Below are positions 1-16,255 of a stretch of 64,000 nucleotides of DNA, one piece after another (within the stretch, counting starts at the first letter, position 1; each line of letters begins with the position of its first letter). Both the position numbers and the translations under genes were made by a program. Below the pieces are notes generated by a model, which ran no database searches, was not told where the DNA came from, and worked only from the letters and a program-made list of their open reading frames with translations. This stretch comes from Leptospira weilii serovar Ranarum str. ICFT (GTDB taxonomy: Bacteria > Spirochaetota > Leptospiria > Leptospirales > Leptospiraceae). The DNA is taken from assembly GCF_000332415.1 (NCBI RefSeq), contig NZ_AOHC02000029.1, positions 57,780 through 121,779 of the forward strand. The letters run 5' to 3'.

Positions 1-80
1 GCGGAAGAAAATCGACCTCTTGATTTTACGTTAAAAATTCTTGCCTCGGTCCGTGTATAAGGGATTTTAGAAGAAAGGCC

Positions 81-2803
<2,723 letters not shown>

Positions 2804-2816
2804 AAGGAGATACCGT

Positions 2817-3530
2817 ATGGCGATCAAAAGAAAAAATAAAACTCTCAAAAAAAGAATCGCAGTGATCGGTTTGGGAGAATTCGGCAAAACTCTCGTAATC
2901 TATCTGAACGAAAACGGACACGAGGTGACCGCCGTAGACAAGGACATCAAAGTAGTCGAAGAAATCAAGGACCGCTGCGCCCTCGCCGTTTGTGTGGATA
3001 CGAGCAATCGATCCTCGTTGGAAGAGTTGGATCTGGAAGATATGGACGAGATCGTAGTCGCACTCGCGGAAAATTTCGAATCCCTCATCACCACCGCTTA
3101 CAACTTAAAAGAGATGAATCTGAAATCCCTTCACATTCGTTATCATTCCGAATTGAATCGAAAAATTCTTCAGATGATCGGAATCGAAAATCTTTTCAAT
3201 CCCGAGGAAAGAGCGGCCGCTTCGATGGCGGAACAACTCAGTTATCAAGGCGTAAAAAAAGCGACTTTGTTAAGCGAAGAATACAGTCTTTTCGAAGTGG
3301 AAATTTCACCGCATCTCTACGGAAAAAAACTGAAAGAACTCAATCTAAGAGAAAATTTTCAACTCAACTTAGTCGCGGTCAGAAAAGCGGAATCGAACGG
3401 AAACGAATCGGAAGAAGACGGAGTTTTTTTACCGGATTCCGGAACGATCTTTAGAGAAAAGGAAATCCTACTTCTCTTCGGAAGTTCCGAAAGTATCAAA
3501 CGATTTACGAACGTTTATCCCATCGTATAA
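2817..3530 (+). CDS. TrkA/KtrA-type potassium channel regulatory subunit (RCK)
   Basis: The 237-residue cytoplasmic protein has an N-terminal Rossmann RCK_N domain beginning [13 protein letters not shown] (a GxGxFG nucleotide-binding loop near residues 18-25), with acidic residues at the end of the second strand (AVDKD). The C-terminal half, from about residue 150, fits an RCK_C domain. Such proteins bind NAD(H) or ATP/ADP and gate the TrkH/KtrB pore. A strong ribosome-binding site (AAGGAG) sits just upstream of the ATG. The length matches single-RCK KtrA proteins (about 220 residues) rather than the double-domain TrkA of enterobacteria, which favours a Ktr-like system. Confidence 0.92.
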   Translation: MAIKRKNKTLKKRIAVIGLGEFGKTLVIYLNENGHEVTAVDKDIKVVEEIKDRCALAVCVDTSNRSSLEELDLEDMDEIVVALAENFESLITTAYNLKEMNLKSLHIRYHSELNRKILQMIGIENLFNPEERAAASMAEQLSYQGVKKATLLSEEYSLFEVEISPHLYGKKLKELNLRENFQLNLVAVRKAESNGNESEEDGVFLPDSGTIFREKEILLLFGSSESIKRFTNVYPIV

Positions 3531-4059
3531 GACGTTTATCGACAAGAGCAACCTAAAACGGTTCGGACAAAAAACATTCAAAAAACGGATTATATCAAAA
3601 CGGGCGTTGCCTGCGCTCGGATCAATCGTAAAACAAAATTTCAATGTAACAAACGCAGGCCGGGCTTGTTCCGCGCTCAGGCGTTCGCCTTCGGTCGTCT
3701 CTAACGAGACGACTGCTACGCACGCTCCACATCCCTAACGCTTTGGAACTTTTTCTTATAAAGAAAGGATTGATAAGAGTTTTCGTATATAATAGAGTTG
3801 TTGAAAAATTCGATAATCGCGATTAACAAAACTGCTTCAATCGACCGTTTCGATGAAACAGGAACGGATGGAGAATTAATTTTTCAACGACTCTATTAAT
3901 TCGGTTCCATCGTAAAACTCTTTCTCGGGTAAAAGAATCGGAGTTCTTTTTGAGATAACTTTTAATAGAACTTTCGAATATTTTTTTGCTATTATTGATT
4001 TCAAAATAGTATAAAATCGTTAAACTTCATCCTAAAATTCATCGCAAGAGGTGCGGCGT
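3531..4059 (+). other. Intergenic spacer with hairpin and MITE-like element
   Basis: No convincing gene is present. The spacer holds a perfect 8-bp hairpin (GTCGTCTC at 3694-3701 and GAGACGAC at 3706-3713) within a GC-richer patch, and further on the 107-bp inverted-repeat element listed separately. The hairpin lacks a following T-tract, so it is not a clear intrinsic terminator for the potassium operon. Confidence 0.6.
3791..3897. repeat. 107-bp MITE-like element, copy 1
   Basis: The element has 20-bp terminal inverted repeats, AATAGAGTTGTTGAAAAATT (3791-3810) and AATTTTTCAACGACTCTATT (3878-3897), with one mismatch. A second copy of the same length, with only about a dozen differences, lies at 17918-18024. 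It carries no coding capacity. If the ends are taken one base in, TA dinucleotides flank it on both sides, as expected for insertion by a Tc1/mariner or IS630-type transposase; that part is inference. Confidence 0.75.
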
Positions 4060-5643
4060 TTGGATTCACTTTACGATTATGAGAAATACGAAAACCTCAT
4101 GCCTTCGTATTTGTATCTGAAAAACGAAACCGATGCGACCGATCAAGAGGCGATCTCCTTAAACCCCAAGGAGATCGAGATCCTCTATCAAATTCGCAAT
4201 CACACGACTTTGAAAGGATTTTTTTCCGGTAAAATCCTAAAGGTACGGAAGAACGAGGGATCCAAACCGATTTACATAAACACGTTAAAAAAACTTTCAA
4301 AAGAAAATTTGATCCTTGTTTTTCCGGAATTTAAATTTTTATCCGAAACGAATCAACTTATGGTTTGTCTCTGTCTCGTTTCGGAAAAGGAATTTAAAAA
4401 TTCCAACCGGAAAAATCTAAAAGAGATATATCTAAACAGTTTGAGTAAATCCGCATTCGCAATTCAGAACTATATTTTGGGATGTGAGCCTTTCCAAATC
4501 AGCGAACTGATTTCCATATTCGAATATTTGATCGCGGAAACGGCGGAAGGCGTCTTCGTCAAAGAATCGTTCAGTATCGAACATTGGATCCAATCTTTTA
4601 CGTTCGGAGAACTTCTCAAGGAGGAGGTGGTCGAAGATTCGGTGCAATTTATTCTGGAAAATATTCAAGAAAGTGAATATATTGCGGTTACAAAAACGAC
4701 GGGATTATTTCACGTAACGGACGAACTTGCCGGGAAAGCGTTCGAAATTTTAAAGGAATATTATCTCAACCGGTTTTCCAAAAAGCTGAAAGAGAAATAC
4801 CCGGAGGCGTGGAATCTGATTTCGAAAAACCGAAAAAACATCGTGGTCGACGAGAATTATTCCGGCCCCGTTTCGGGTATCGAAGAAAAATTCGTTTCGG
4901 ACGAATTAAAAATCATCGGGGAAAATTTAAGCGGCCTGATTCCGGAAACGTTTCAGGATTTTCTAATACTCGCAAATTATATCTCGCAAAAACACGATCG
5001 GGAAAGAAATCTCCGTATCTCCGTCGAGGAACTCAAATCGATCAAAATGTTAAAGACGATGATGTCCATGAAAAACCGGACCTTGTCCCAGTTCATCACG
5101 ATCAATATCGACGAGGATCGGGAATTCTCCCATTCCATAGTGGACAATCTCAGAAGAGATCCGGATTGTATCTCCTGCGATTGGTACGAAAAAGGGAAAA
5201 AGACCGAGTGTTTTTGCAGCAGAAAAGAGGACGTGATTCTTTCCTTGATTCAATTGATGACTGAAAAATACGCATTCAAAAAAGATCTTATTAAGAATTT
5301 CTTATATCTTTTGAAAAAAGAAAAAAACAACCTCGGATCCTTGTATACGAACCCGATCTTTGAATCGGCTCTGATAAAATTGAAATATGCCTGTTATAAG
5401 GAAAACCTTTCCTGGTTTTCAAAGATATTGAGCTTTTTGGGGATTTACGGATTGATCGAAACCACCTTGGAACACCAAGAATCCATCGTTCAGTTCGAAC
5501 AACTCAACAGAGAAATCGCTTACAAGGAAGACCGAAAAAAACAATTGGAGAAAATTCTAGCGGAATGGCTTAGAGAAATCCAAACCGATTCGAACTCAGT
5601 CACCGAGGAGGCGCCGAATTTTAAAAACAAAGGAACACGTTGA
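4060..5643 (+). CDS. Conserved-looking protein of unknown function with a Cys cluster
   Basis: The product is not recognised. With a TTG start at 4060 it has 527 residues; AGAGG lies 8 bases before it, whereas the alternative GTG at 4051 is too close to that site. There is no signal peptide and no obvious membrane segment; the sequence is rich in Glu, Lys and Leu and looks helical and cytoplasmic. A C-x2-C-x10-C-x-C cluster near residues 370-386 (starting CISCDWYEKG) could bind zinc or iron. The gene stands alone between two spacers, with no partner to suggest a role. Confidence 0.7.
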   Translation: MDSLYDYEKYENLMPSYLYLKNETDATDQEAISLNPKEIEILYQIRNHTTLKGFFSGKILKVRKNEGSKPIYINTLKKLSKENLILVFPEFKFLSETNQLMVCLCLVSEKEFKNSNRKNLKEIYLNSLSKSAFAIQNYILGCEPFQISELISIFEYLIAETAEGVFVKESFSIEHWIQSFTFGELLKEEVVEDSVQFILENIQESEYIAVTKTTGLFHVTDELAGKAFEILKEYYLNRFSKKLKEKYPEAWNLISKNRKNIVVDENYSGPVSGIEEKFVSDELKIIGENLSGLIPETFQDFLILANYISQKHDRERNLRISVEELKSIKMLKTMMSMKNRTLSQFITINIDEDREFSHSIVDNLRRDPDCISCDWYEKGKKTECFCSRKEDVILSLIQLMTEKYAFKKDLIKNFLYLLKKEKNNLGSLYTNPIFESALIKLKYACYKENLSWFSKILSFLGIYGLIETTLEHQESIVQFEQLNREIAYKEDRKKQLEKILAEWLREIQTDSNSVTEEAPNFKNKGTR

Positions 5644-5949
5644 AATTTAAAACAAGATTATTGTGTTTTAATGCCGGTCTTTTTATGGAACCTGAACGCG
5701 AGTTAGGGGTTGGCGAAAAAGAATTCCCGTAAAACGGGGCTACTCTGCAAAATGTAAAGTCCTAACCCGATCAAAAAACAACCGACTTTCCGCAATCACT
5801 TCGCTCATTACAACTCTAACGGAATCGAAATTAGAAATTATTAAAAGCATCGAACCGTCTCTCCGAATATTTAAAATCTAAAAAATCGAACTCAAATCAT
5901 CGGATTTTTTTAATTGACAAGTTGTCACTTTTGAAAGCAAAATCAAATT
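5644..5949 (+). other. Intergenic spacer upstream of toxin-antitoxin pair
   Basis: No gene is seen. It contains one copy of the dispersed motif TGTAAAGTCCTAA (5753-5765), also found around 8.9 and 21.3-21.6 kb, and the operator-like palindrome at 5915-5927. Confidence 0.5.
5914..5927 (+). promoter_or_regulatory. Candidate operator palindrome of the TA operon
   Basis: TGACAA-G-TTGTCA is a perfect 6-bp inverted repeat centred 29 bases before the antitoxin start; its left arm is part of a TTGACA that could act as a -35 box. Type II antitoxins usually repress their own operon through short palindromes of this kind. A convincing -10 box was not found, so the promoter assignment is tentative. Confidence 0.45.
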
Positions 5950-6189
5950 ATGAAAACCATGACGGTAGCGGAATTTAAATCTCAATTTTCCGAAGTCATC
6001 CAGGCCGTTAAAAGCGGTGAGGAAATTGCGGTTTCCTTTGGAAGAAAACATGAAACTATAGGAATTTTTATTCCTTTTTCCAAGTACTATTCGCAAAAGC
6101 CGAGAAAGCTGGGAATTTTAAATGGAAAATCTTCTTTTAAAATGAAAAAAGATTTTAAAATAACCGAGGAGGAGTTTTTGGATTCATGA
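5950..6189 (+). CDS. Phd/YefM-family antitoxin
   Basis: The 79-residue protein begins with the pattern typical of Phd/YefM antitoxins: an N-terminal DNA-binding region (MTVAEFKSQFSEVIQAVKSG), a strand with GEEIAVSFGRK, and an acidic, disordered C-terminal tail ([10 protein letters not shown]) that would bind the toxin. An in-frame second ATG at 5959 is an alternative start. The stop overlaps the toxin start by four bases (ATGA), giving translational coupling. The palindrome upstream is the likely autoregulatory operator. It would neutralise the following PIN-domain toxin. Confidence 0.87.
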   Translation: MKTMTVAEFKSQFSEVIQAVKSGEEIAVSFGRKHETIGIFIPFSKYYSQKPRKLGILNGKSSFKMKKDFKITEEEFLDS

Positions 6190-6584
6190 CCTTCCTTTTA
6201 GATACGCATGTACTTTTATGGTCACTTTTTGAACCGAAAAATCTTTCTTCTAAAATAAAAACTGCAATTTCCAATAGATCCAACCGGATCTTCGTCAGTA
6301 ATATTTCTCTTTGGGAAATTTCATTAAAATTCGCAATTGGAAAACTGGAACTCAATCAAATTAAACCCGAAGAATTACCTGAAAAAATTATAGAATCCGG
6401 ATTTGAGTTCTTAGAGGATAAACCCGAAGTTTTCGCTTCCTTTTGTCGATTACAGATCGGCAAACATGCAGACCCATTTGATCGATTCATAATATGGCAA
6501 TCTATTTCAAATCGTTTAACCCTGATCACAAAAGATAAACATTTTAAAAAATATGAATCTTCCGGATTAAAAATTCTTTGGTAG
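6186..6584 (+). CDS. vapC: VapC-type PIN-domain ribonuclease toxin
   Basis: The 132-residue protein is a PIN-domain RNase of the type II toxin class. The acidic metal-binding residues are visible in family positions: D6 ([10 protein letters not shown]), E44 ([10 protein letters not shown]), D96 and D99 (HADPFDR). The motif set matches the PhdYefM-linked VapC subgroup, which often has the IGKL segment seen here. These toxins cleave tRNA or other RNA when the antitoxin is degraded. All catalytic residues are intact, so the module looks functional. The 23-base spacer downstream separates it from a convergent operon. Confidence 0.9.
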   Translation: MTFLLDTHVLLWSLFEPKNLSSKIKTAISNRSNRIFVSNISLWEISLKFAIGKLELNQIKPEELPEKIIESGFEFLEDKPEVFASFCRLQIGKHADPFDRFIIWQSISNRLTLITKDKHFKKYESSGLKILW

Positions 6585-6606
6585 TGGAATTCCAAAGAGA
6601 AAAACC

Positions 6607-6894
6607 CTACTTCTTAATTTCAAAAGTTCTAAAATTCCCTTTCGGATCCTCCCAAGTGATCAGAGCTTCCTTTACTTCGGAACCTTTCGGACCTCTTTGA
6701 ATCGCTTTGTAGAGATCTTCGATAAACATCTTATCGCCTTCCACAATCGTTTCGACCTCTCCACCCGGAAGGTTTTGGGTATATCCGCTGAGCCAACCTT
6801 CTTGGGCTCTCTGAAGAATGTAATATCTAAATCCGACGCCTTGAACCTTTCCACGAGCGAGAATCTTCGCTCTTGAATTATTTTTGGATCCCAT
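6607..6894 (-). CDS. acyP: Acylphosphatase
   Basis: The 95-residue protein is a small cytoplasmic acylphosphatase that hydrolyses carboxyl-phosphate bonds such as acetyl phosphate. The signature [11 protein letters not shown] is complete, with catalytic Arg at residue 23 and Asn at residue 41 (QNLPGGEVE), the same numbering as the classical family. Its start lies inside the end of the upstream globin gene (17-base overlap), so it is translated from the same reverse-strand transcript as rppH and the globin. Length is normal for the family. Confidence 0.94.
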   Translation of the reverse strand: MGSKNNSRAKILARGKVQGVGFRYYILQRAQEGWLSGYTQNLPGGEVETIVEGDKMFIEDLYKAIQRGPKGSEVKEALITWEDPKGNFRTFEIKK

Positions 6895-7329
6895 CTTCTT
6901 CCTCCGTTTTGCCTTCCAGATTCACCATCCAAGCCGAGAAGTCCTTAAAAAAATTCCAAAGAATTTCTTTGATAAAAACTTCCGCCTCACAATCGTCCAG
7001 AGCCTTACGATAACAAGAAAGCCAAACCCTTCTCGCTTTTTCATCGATCGGAAACGGAAGATGCCTTGTACGCATTCTCGGAGGTCCGTAGTTTTGAGAA
7101 TACAAAGGCGGGCCGCCTGTAACCTGAATTAAAAAATCGGCGGATTTCATTTTACTCTCTTCCAAACTTTCGGGAAACATAAAAGCGATCGGGCTTGAAG
7201 GAATTTGATCGTAAAAATCGGAAACCAGTTTTCGCAGACCATTCTCGCCGACCGCGCCGAAAACCGTTTGTAAACCCGGAATCGCTCCAGGAGGCCCTCC
7301 CGGAGGAATGAAAACGGATCGTTCTTCCG

Positions 7330-7333
<4 letters not shown>
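6878..7333 (-). CDS. Truncated haemoglobin (group 2-like globin)
   Basis: The 151-residue protein is a 2-over-2 globin. The proximal haem ligand is His91 in [12 protein letters not shown], followed by a conserved Trp ([10 protein letters not shown]), which is the typical F-G region of trHb2/GlbO proteins. The B-helix aromatic pair (DFYDQIP) is also present. Such globins bind O2 or NO and are linked to oxygen handling or nitrosative-stress protection. The N-terminus carries a short Pro/Gly-rich extension ([11 protein letters not shown]) beyond the usual fold. It overlaps rppH upstream by four bases and acylphosphatase downstream by 17. Confidence 0.88.
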
Positions 7334-8757
<1,424 letters not shown>

Positions 8758-9025
8758 ATTCCATATACCGTGACGCTTGAGAAAAGAAAGGGATTAGCGG
8801 ATAAATTTTAAAAATTAGAGATCGGATTTTTAGATTTCAAGAATTAGGATTTTTATTGTAAAACGCATAACGTTCCCACTCTTCGAGCAGCGAGATTTTA
8901 GTGAATAGGATTTAGGTTCTAGGACTTTACAACAGTCATTCCTAACATCTCGGCCGCGTACGGTCGCCTTCGCTACCGAAAGTGTGGCAACTCCCATATT
9001 TGCGGAAAAAACGAATCAAAAGCGA

Positions 9026-9889
<864 letters not shown>

Positions 9890-9990
9890 ATTCTATTTTA
9901 TGAATATATTTGTAGATCCGAATCTCTGTGGAAGAAAATTTGAGTTTTGAAACACACTGTAAGTTTTAAAAGGAGATAGGAAAGGGTTCA

Positions 9991-10007
9991 GGCGGGTGAA
10001 ACCCGCC
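9991..10007 (-). terminator. Hairpin downstream of phasin-like gene
   Basis: GGCGGGT-GAA-ACCCGCC is a perfect 7-bp GC-rich hairpin 22 bases after the phasin-like stop codon. On the reverse strand it is followed by a pyrimidine-rich but interrupted stretch (CCTTTCC), so it is a plausible rather than textbook intrinsic terminator. Confidence 0.5.
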
Positions 10008-10028
10008 CGAGAGAGAAAGTTACGATTC

Positions 10029-10412
10029 TTATTTAGAAGCGGTAGCTTTTCCGGCAGTGGTGTTTTTGATCGCCTCAGCCACTTCGTTGATTTTTGCTTT
10101 TACAACTTCGATTTGGCCTTCAGGGATTTTGTTTTTGATCTCTTCGGTAATTTTGTTGTAGTTTTCTATGATCTTAGCTCTGGTTTCTTCATAGTTCTTT
10201 CCGGCAACGGAAGTAACTTCCTTGATGTCGTTGATTACTTTATCAACGGTTTCGCGGATTTTTACGGTCGCTTCGGAATTGTCGGAAGCCCCTTTTGTAA
10301 CAAGCTCCAAATAGGTTTTTTCAAGATCAGCTTTCGCTTTACCCAGACCTTCTTGACTAGCTTTGATGAGTCCAAGACCCGCATTCAGAACATCTAGAAT
10401 TTGCTTTTCCAT
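10029..10412 (-). CDS. Phasin-like coiled-coil protein
   Basis: The 127-residue protein is almost entirely amphipathic helix, rich in Ala, Lys and Glu with no Cys or Trp, and resembles the polyhydroxyalkanoate granule-associated phasin family (PhaF/phasin-like domain). It starts [16 protein letters not shown] and ends in an Ala/Lys/Thr tail (AGKATASK). A strong ribosome-binding site (AAGGAG) precedes the ATG. The upstream region has a good sigma-70 promoter and a TTGTGC-N3-GCACAA palindrome. A role at lipid or polymer granules is inferred from family resemblance; a generic apolipoprotein-like function is an alternative. Confidence 0.75.
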   Translation of the reverse strand: MEKQILDVLNAGLGLIKASQEGLGKAKADLEKTYLELVTKGASDNSEATVKIRETVDKVINDIKEVTSVAGKNYEETRAKIIENYNKITEEIKNKIPEGQIEVVKAKINEVAEAIKNTTAGKATASK

Positions 10413-10438
10413 TCAATTTTTCTCCTTGAGATCATTTC

Positions 10439-10453
10439 TTGTGCATCGCACAA
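10439..10453. promoter_or_regulatory. Operator-like palindrome TTGTGC-N3-GCACAA
   Basis: A perfect 6-bp inverted repeat with a 3-base centre lies just downstream of the -10 box of the phasin-like gene. A related half-site, GCGCACAA (10469-10476), lies inside the promoter spacer. TGC/GCA-type inverted repeats are typical of PhaR repressor sites at phasin genes in other bacteria, so a repressor site is a reasonable inference. Confidence 0.5.
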
Positions 10454-10457
10454 TCCT

Positions 10458-10486
10458 TTTATATTGCAGCGCACAAATTGAGTCAA
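10458..10486 (-). promoter_or_regulatory. Sigma-70-type promoter of the phasin-like gene
   Basis: Read on the reverse strand, TTGACT (10486-10481) is followed after exactly 17 bases by TATAAA (10463-10458). Both boxes match the consensus at five of six positions and the spacing is ideal. The start of the phasin-like gene lies 45 bases further on. Confidence 0.75.
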
Positions 10487-11119
10487 CAGAAAAAAGAAAA
10501 AATTCCTCAAATTTTACAATTTTTCACCATCCTTGCAAAAAATCCTAAACGCCGATGTTCGGGCATTGCATTTAGAAACGACCTAAAAATCACATATTTA
10601 TAACACATATTGATGGAACGGAAATTAAATTCTCAAACGATTAAAACGAACGAGATTTACACGAAGTAAAAAATCAGAGGAGAAATGTTTTTCGGGGATT
10701 GTATTATGAAAATTTCAAAACCGACTTCTTCGACTCTGAAACAGATTTTCCTAATATTGTCGTCGATGTGGAACCGTTTTTTTTCGGGAAACCTTTACGA
10801 GATGAAATCGTTTATAGATTCAATCTATAATATTCAGTTTTTTTAAATTGTATATTTGAGTCGACTTTGGAATTTCACTTGAAAATGTGCGCCGATTCGG
10901 AAGGAATATTCCCTTTCGCGATTTTAGATCCGCACCAAACTTACTAAATTCTCACGTTTATTCCTTTATTTTCTTGAGGTTTCGGGTTAAACTCCGATTC
11001 AAACTCGATCCTATCATAAAAATCTTTTTCTGCCGAAACCTCTTTTCGACTTGAATTGATGTAAGGATCCACCCATTCTGCTTTTGAAAAACGAATTTAT
11101 ATCATTAAGGAAATGGAAT
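10487..11119 (+). other. Intergenic region
   Basis: More than 600 bases lie between the divergent phasin-like and GFA genes. I see no open frame with a plausible start and no strong repeat; the sequence is AT-rich. Confidence 0.45.
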
Positions 11120-11527
11120 ATGAGTCTGAAGAAGTATAATGGAAGTTGTCATTGTGGTAAGGTTCAATACGAGTTGGATCTTGATCTTTCCAAGGGAACC
11201 AGCAAATGCAATTGTTCTTTTTGTTCCAAGGTAAGAAATTGGAGTTCTATGGTAAAACCGGAAGTGTTACGTCTTCTTTCCGGTCAAAACGATCTTAGTA
11301 CCTATCAATTCGGAACCAAAAGTGCAACTCACAAATTCTGTAAAAACTGCGGAGTGAGAATGTTCACGGAAGGCCATCTTGAAGAACTGGGCGGTGCATT
11401 TATCAGCGTTAGTTTAGCGACTCTGGATAACGTAGATCTCGAAGAATTGATTACGGCGCCTCTTTGGTACGCAAACGGACTTCATAACAACTGGAGGGAA
11501 CAACCCGCGGAAATACGTCATCTCTGA
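11120..11527 (+). CDS. GFA-family zinc protein (CENP-V/Gfa fold)
   Basis: The 135-residue protein belongs to the glutathione-dependent formaldehyde-activating (GFA/CENP-V) family. The zinc ligands are visible: [19 protein letters not shown] and [10 protein letters not shown]. Family members bind one or two structural zincs; most have no proven enzyme activity. The start at 11120 is preferred because AAGGAAA lies 8 bases upstream and the family fold starts there; an upstream in-frame start at 11084 would add twelve residues. The gene is isolated. Confidence 0.88.
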   Translation: MSLKKYNGSCHCGKVQYELDLDLSKGTSKCNCSFCSKVRNWSSMVKPEVLRLLSGQNDLSTYQFGTKSATHKFCKNCGVRMFTEGHLEELGGAFISVSLATLDNVDLEELITAPLWYANGLHNNWREQPAEIRHL

Positions 11528-12203
11528 TTGAAATTCCAAAGATTAAAAATACATCCTAAATCTCAACTCAAAGTAAAACGTTTTGATGATTCCGTCTTAC
11601 TTCGATATTTTCGATTTCCTTAACGAATCGGATTTCCGTAAGTCCGGAAAGTTGGGTTGATTTTGACTCATTCTGCTCCTTGGGTTTACAAGAATTATAC
11701 AAACCGCGATCACAAGGAACGATTTTGTGTACATAAAATTCTCCTTATGGATTGAATCGGTGTTTTGTGCGACGAGAATCCGATCATCGACAAAATCGAA
11801 TATTCGTTTAACCTTTTGAGACTTGAAACCGAAACCGATTCTAAAATGAAAAATCGTCCGGTTTGCCGAAACAAACCGTTTGAACGATAAAGTCCGATGA
11901 ACGGTTAAAATCCGTTTTCAAAGAACATTGGTTTATCGTTCCGTCAACGATTTTTGTATAAGAATACAACAGCGCCGAGTTACCGACTGGATCTTTCCGA
12001 TAAAGTAAAAGTAAACTCAGAGCCTTCGCTTTTTATGAAGCGCTCGGCAAGTTTTAGGACACTCCGTAAAGTGAATTTAAAAGAGTGGAAAGGAATATTA
12101 TGAAAATATGAATATGCTGACTTTTGAAAGTGAAAAAACAAGTCGACGGTTTTTTAAAAAATGCTTTCCACCAATCCGAAAACAAAAAGAATTCCGTAAT
12201 AAG
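11528..12203 (+). other. Intergenic region with a possible vestigial coding stretch
   Basis: Between the GFA and GDPD genes the + strand frame 11657-11890 reads like protein (for example WVYKNYTNRDHKERF and NPIIDKIEYSFNLLRLETET) but is interrupted by an in-frame TGA at 11753 and has no good start. It may be a remnant of a gene. A copy of the motif CGGCAAGTTTTAGGACAC lies at 12045-12062. An ATG at 12108 in frame with the next gene, preceded by AAAGGA, is an alternative start for it. Confidence 0.35.
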
Positions 12204-13181
12204 ATGAATTCAAAAATCAAAGTTAGATACCTTTTAGAAGTATTATTCGTTTTAATTTTTTATTTTTCGGCAAACTCCTGTTCCGATTCCAGTTCGCCCA
12301 TTATCGACAAACCTCTGGATGGAAACTTGGATTTGCAGGGACATCGGGGCGCAAGAGGTTTAAGACCCGAAAATACATGGCCTGCTTTTGAACAAGCGAT
12401 TCGATACGGGATGACTACTCTGGAATTGGATACGGTCTTGACCAAGGATCGGAAAATCGTCATTCATCACGATTCGGAAACGAACCCTGAGATTTGCCAG
12501 AAAAAAGACGGAACACCGATCGTATCGACTTCGTTATACGAACTGACTCTTTCCGAATTGAAGGAACTGGATTGTGGAACGAAAAAGAATCCGAAATATC
12601 CGGAACAAGTTTCCGTTCCCGGAACCGAGTTGATTACGATCGAAGAATTTTTCGCTCTGGTTGCAAACTTCGAAAAGAACAATCCGAATCGATCGAAATT
12701 AAAATTTAACGTCGAAACAAAATTTCCAGACGACAGCAATTCTCAAATTCCAATAGGAAAAGTGAAAGAACACGTAAATTTATTGGTTCAAGCCGTTGAG
12801 AATGCGAAGGTTACGGATCGAACTACGATTCAATCTTTTTATTTACAGGCGCTTCCCATTGTTAAAGAGATAAATCCAAAACTGAAAACAAGCGCTCTTT
12901 TTTCTCTGACCTATTTTCAAGGAGCCATGATGAAATTGGGACTTGGAAACGGAACTCGCCAAGAAGCTCTTCAAAAAACATTGGAAGTAAAGGCTGATAT
13001 CATTTCTCCTTATTTTTTATACGTAACGAAAGAATTCGTGCAAGAAGTTCATTCTCATAAAATATCCGTAATCCCTTGGACGGTAAATGATCCGGAAGAT
13101 ATGAAAAAATTGATCGATGCGGGAGTGGATGGAATGATCAGCGATTATCCGGATCGGTTAGCGCATATTATTAAGAATTAA
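12204..13181 (+). CDS. Lipoprotein glycerophosphodiester phosphodiesterase
   Basis: The 325-residue protein has a lipoprotein signal peptide ([16 protein letters not shown], lipid-modified Cys about residue 26) followed by a GDPD domain: [33 protein letters not shown], and near the end PWTVND and [13 protein letters not shown]. It would hydrolyse glycerophosphodiesters in the periplasm or at the outer membrane, complementing the cytoplasmic enzyme at 9026-9889. The start at 12204 is chosen so that the signal peptide is N-terminal; starting at the in-frame ATG 12108 would add 32 basic residues. A symmetric AT hairpin follows the stop. Confidence 0.9.
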   Translation: MNSKIKVRYLLEVLFVLIFYFSANSCSDSSSPIIDKPLDGNLDLQGHRGARGLRPENTWPAFEQAIRYGMTTLELDTVLTKDRKIVIHHDSETNPEICQKKDGTPIVSTSLYELTLSELKELDCGTKKNPKYPEQVSVPGTELITIEEFFALVANFEKNNPNRSKLKFNVETKFPDDSNSQIPIGKVKEHVNLLVQAVENAKVTDRTTIQSFYLQALPIVKEINPKLKTSALFSLTYFQGAMMKLGLGNGTRQEALQKTLEVKADIISPYFLYVTKEFVQEVHSHKISVIPWTVNDPEDMKKLIDAGVDGMISDYPDRLAHIIKN

Positions 13182-13203
13182 TTATATTATGAAAATATAA
13201 TTA
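13179..13203. terminator. AT-only hairpin between convergent genes
   Basis: TAATTATATT and AATATAATTA form a perfect 10-bp stem with a 5-base loop, placed exactly between the ends of the convergent GDPD lipoprotein and WGR genes. The lack of GC pairs makes it a weak terminator, but position and symmetry suggest a shared one. Confidence 0.45.
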
Positions 13204-13204
13204 C

Positions 13205-14977
<1,773 letters not shown>

Positions 14978-15178
14978 GGATGGTTCTATAATTCTTTTTT
15001 CTTCAACAGAGACGTTATCTTCGCTTTATCTTTATCGAAAAGTTGATCGAACGCTTTTTTGGTCAAATCAAGGGTATGCCGTATAAAATAAGTTGTTTGT
15101 AAAAAATGCATAAATATTTCTTATCCGACTATTGTTTTAACATAAATCAAGGTCGACATATTTGTTCGGTTTTATAGA

Positions 15179-15742
15179 TCATAAACTCACATAATCTTCC
15201 AACTTTTTCAGCGAAACACCTACAAGGTTAGCCGCAACAATTGTTTCTTTTATACGAGAGTCTACAATGATCAGGCTCGGCTCTTCGCCTAGTCGAAACA
15301 ATCGATGATTTTTTACACGAGCAGAATCGATAACTGGATTTTTCAAAATGAATCTTCCTGCAGGGCTTCTTTCTGTTCCACTCTCAATACAATCTATAAG
15401 ATCTAATATAATACCGAGAAAATAATGAGCTTTTGTATTATTTGATTGTTCATCAATAAGCTCCACTGGATAATAATTGATATTATTTATTCCTAAACTA
15501 TCAAAAACTAATTTCAGTTTATTCGAAAATAATGGCAGGTCTGCAGTCATTATATCTGGATATACAACTTCAGATTCATCAGCGATTGTTACTGGTAAAC
15601 GGATGGGGAAATTCTTGACTTCAATTCTTTTGCCAAGCATAGCATTAATCATATCAAGTTCCTCCGGAATCTCACCGATATATGGACAATCCCAGCAATC
15701 AGAAACTCCATCAAGAATATAGTAATTTATTGGTTGTTCCAT
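15179..15742 (-). CDS. Imm11-like (DUF1629) immunity-type protein
   Basis: The product, about 187 residues, resembles the Imm11/DUF1629 family (MXAN_0049-type immunity proteins). Recognisable features are the N-terminal YYILDG and CPYIGEIP, and near the end HRLFRLGEEPSLIIVDSRI followed by NLVGVSLKKLEDY. Proteins of this family often sit beside polymorphic toxins. I start at ATG 15742; a TTG at 15751 adds three residues. No matching toxin gene is next to it; upstream and downstream are remnants and a second unknown gene, so it may be an orphan immunity gene. Assignment rests on pattern recognition, not a search. Confidence 0.65.
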   Translation of the reverse strand: MEQPINYYILDGVSDCWDCPYIGEIPEELDMINAMLGKRIEVKNFPIRLPVTIADESEVVYPDIMTADLPLFSNKLKLVFDSLGINNINYYPVELIDEQSNNTKAHYFLGIILDLIDCIESGTERSPAGRFILKNPVIDSARVKNHRLFRLGEEPSLIIVDSRIKETIVAANLVGVSLKKLEDYVSL

Positions 15743-15751
15743 ACTTTCCAA

Positions 15752-16254
15752 TTCATTATTATCTAAATTTATCTTGTTCTTTTGTTATCTCTTTGCAGCA
15801 CGCTTTGTCGGTGAAGAACACCAATAAGGGGCGAGAATTTATCGGACCTGTTGTCTTGATACGTTAAGTGGTGTTTCTTATTCGTTCTCTTATAGCGGCT
15901 CTGGATTTTGCATCTTATCGGTTCAGCTACATGCTGCAAGTATTATACAAGATTGAGAGTAACATTCTACAAAAAACGAAAGAATTGATCGTTCCATTTT
16001 ATAATGCAAATTTGGTTTTTATTCGTCAAGCTGCGTTTTACGGAGAATATAAGAATTTTCAGAAAAGATAAAGCGATCCGATTGAGATGAACCAAATCGC
16101 AATGGAAATGATTTCCAAATTTACAAATGTTGTTTTTATCCGGATACGTTTTCGTTCTAATTTTCTTTGATCGGAAAGGCAACCCACGATTTCGAAAGGG
16201 GATATGGAAGTTAGGAAATCTCTTTAAGTATCGTTTCTACGATTTCCAATTGGG
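15752..16254 (+). other. Intergenic accessory DNA without a supported gene
   Basis: Short open frames occur on both strands but none has a ribosome-binding site or familiar sequence. The stretch lies at the edge of a cluster of gene remnants and probably belongs to the same decayed segment. Confidence 0.4.
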
Positions 16255-16255
16255 A

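Noticed and set aside
15868..16071. Small + strand protein of 67 residues
   Set aside because: Starts with GTG, no ribosome-binding site, no family resemblance, lies in a remnant-rich spacer.
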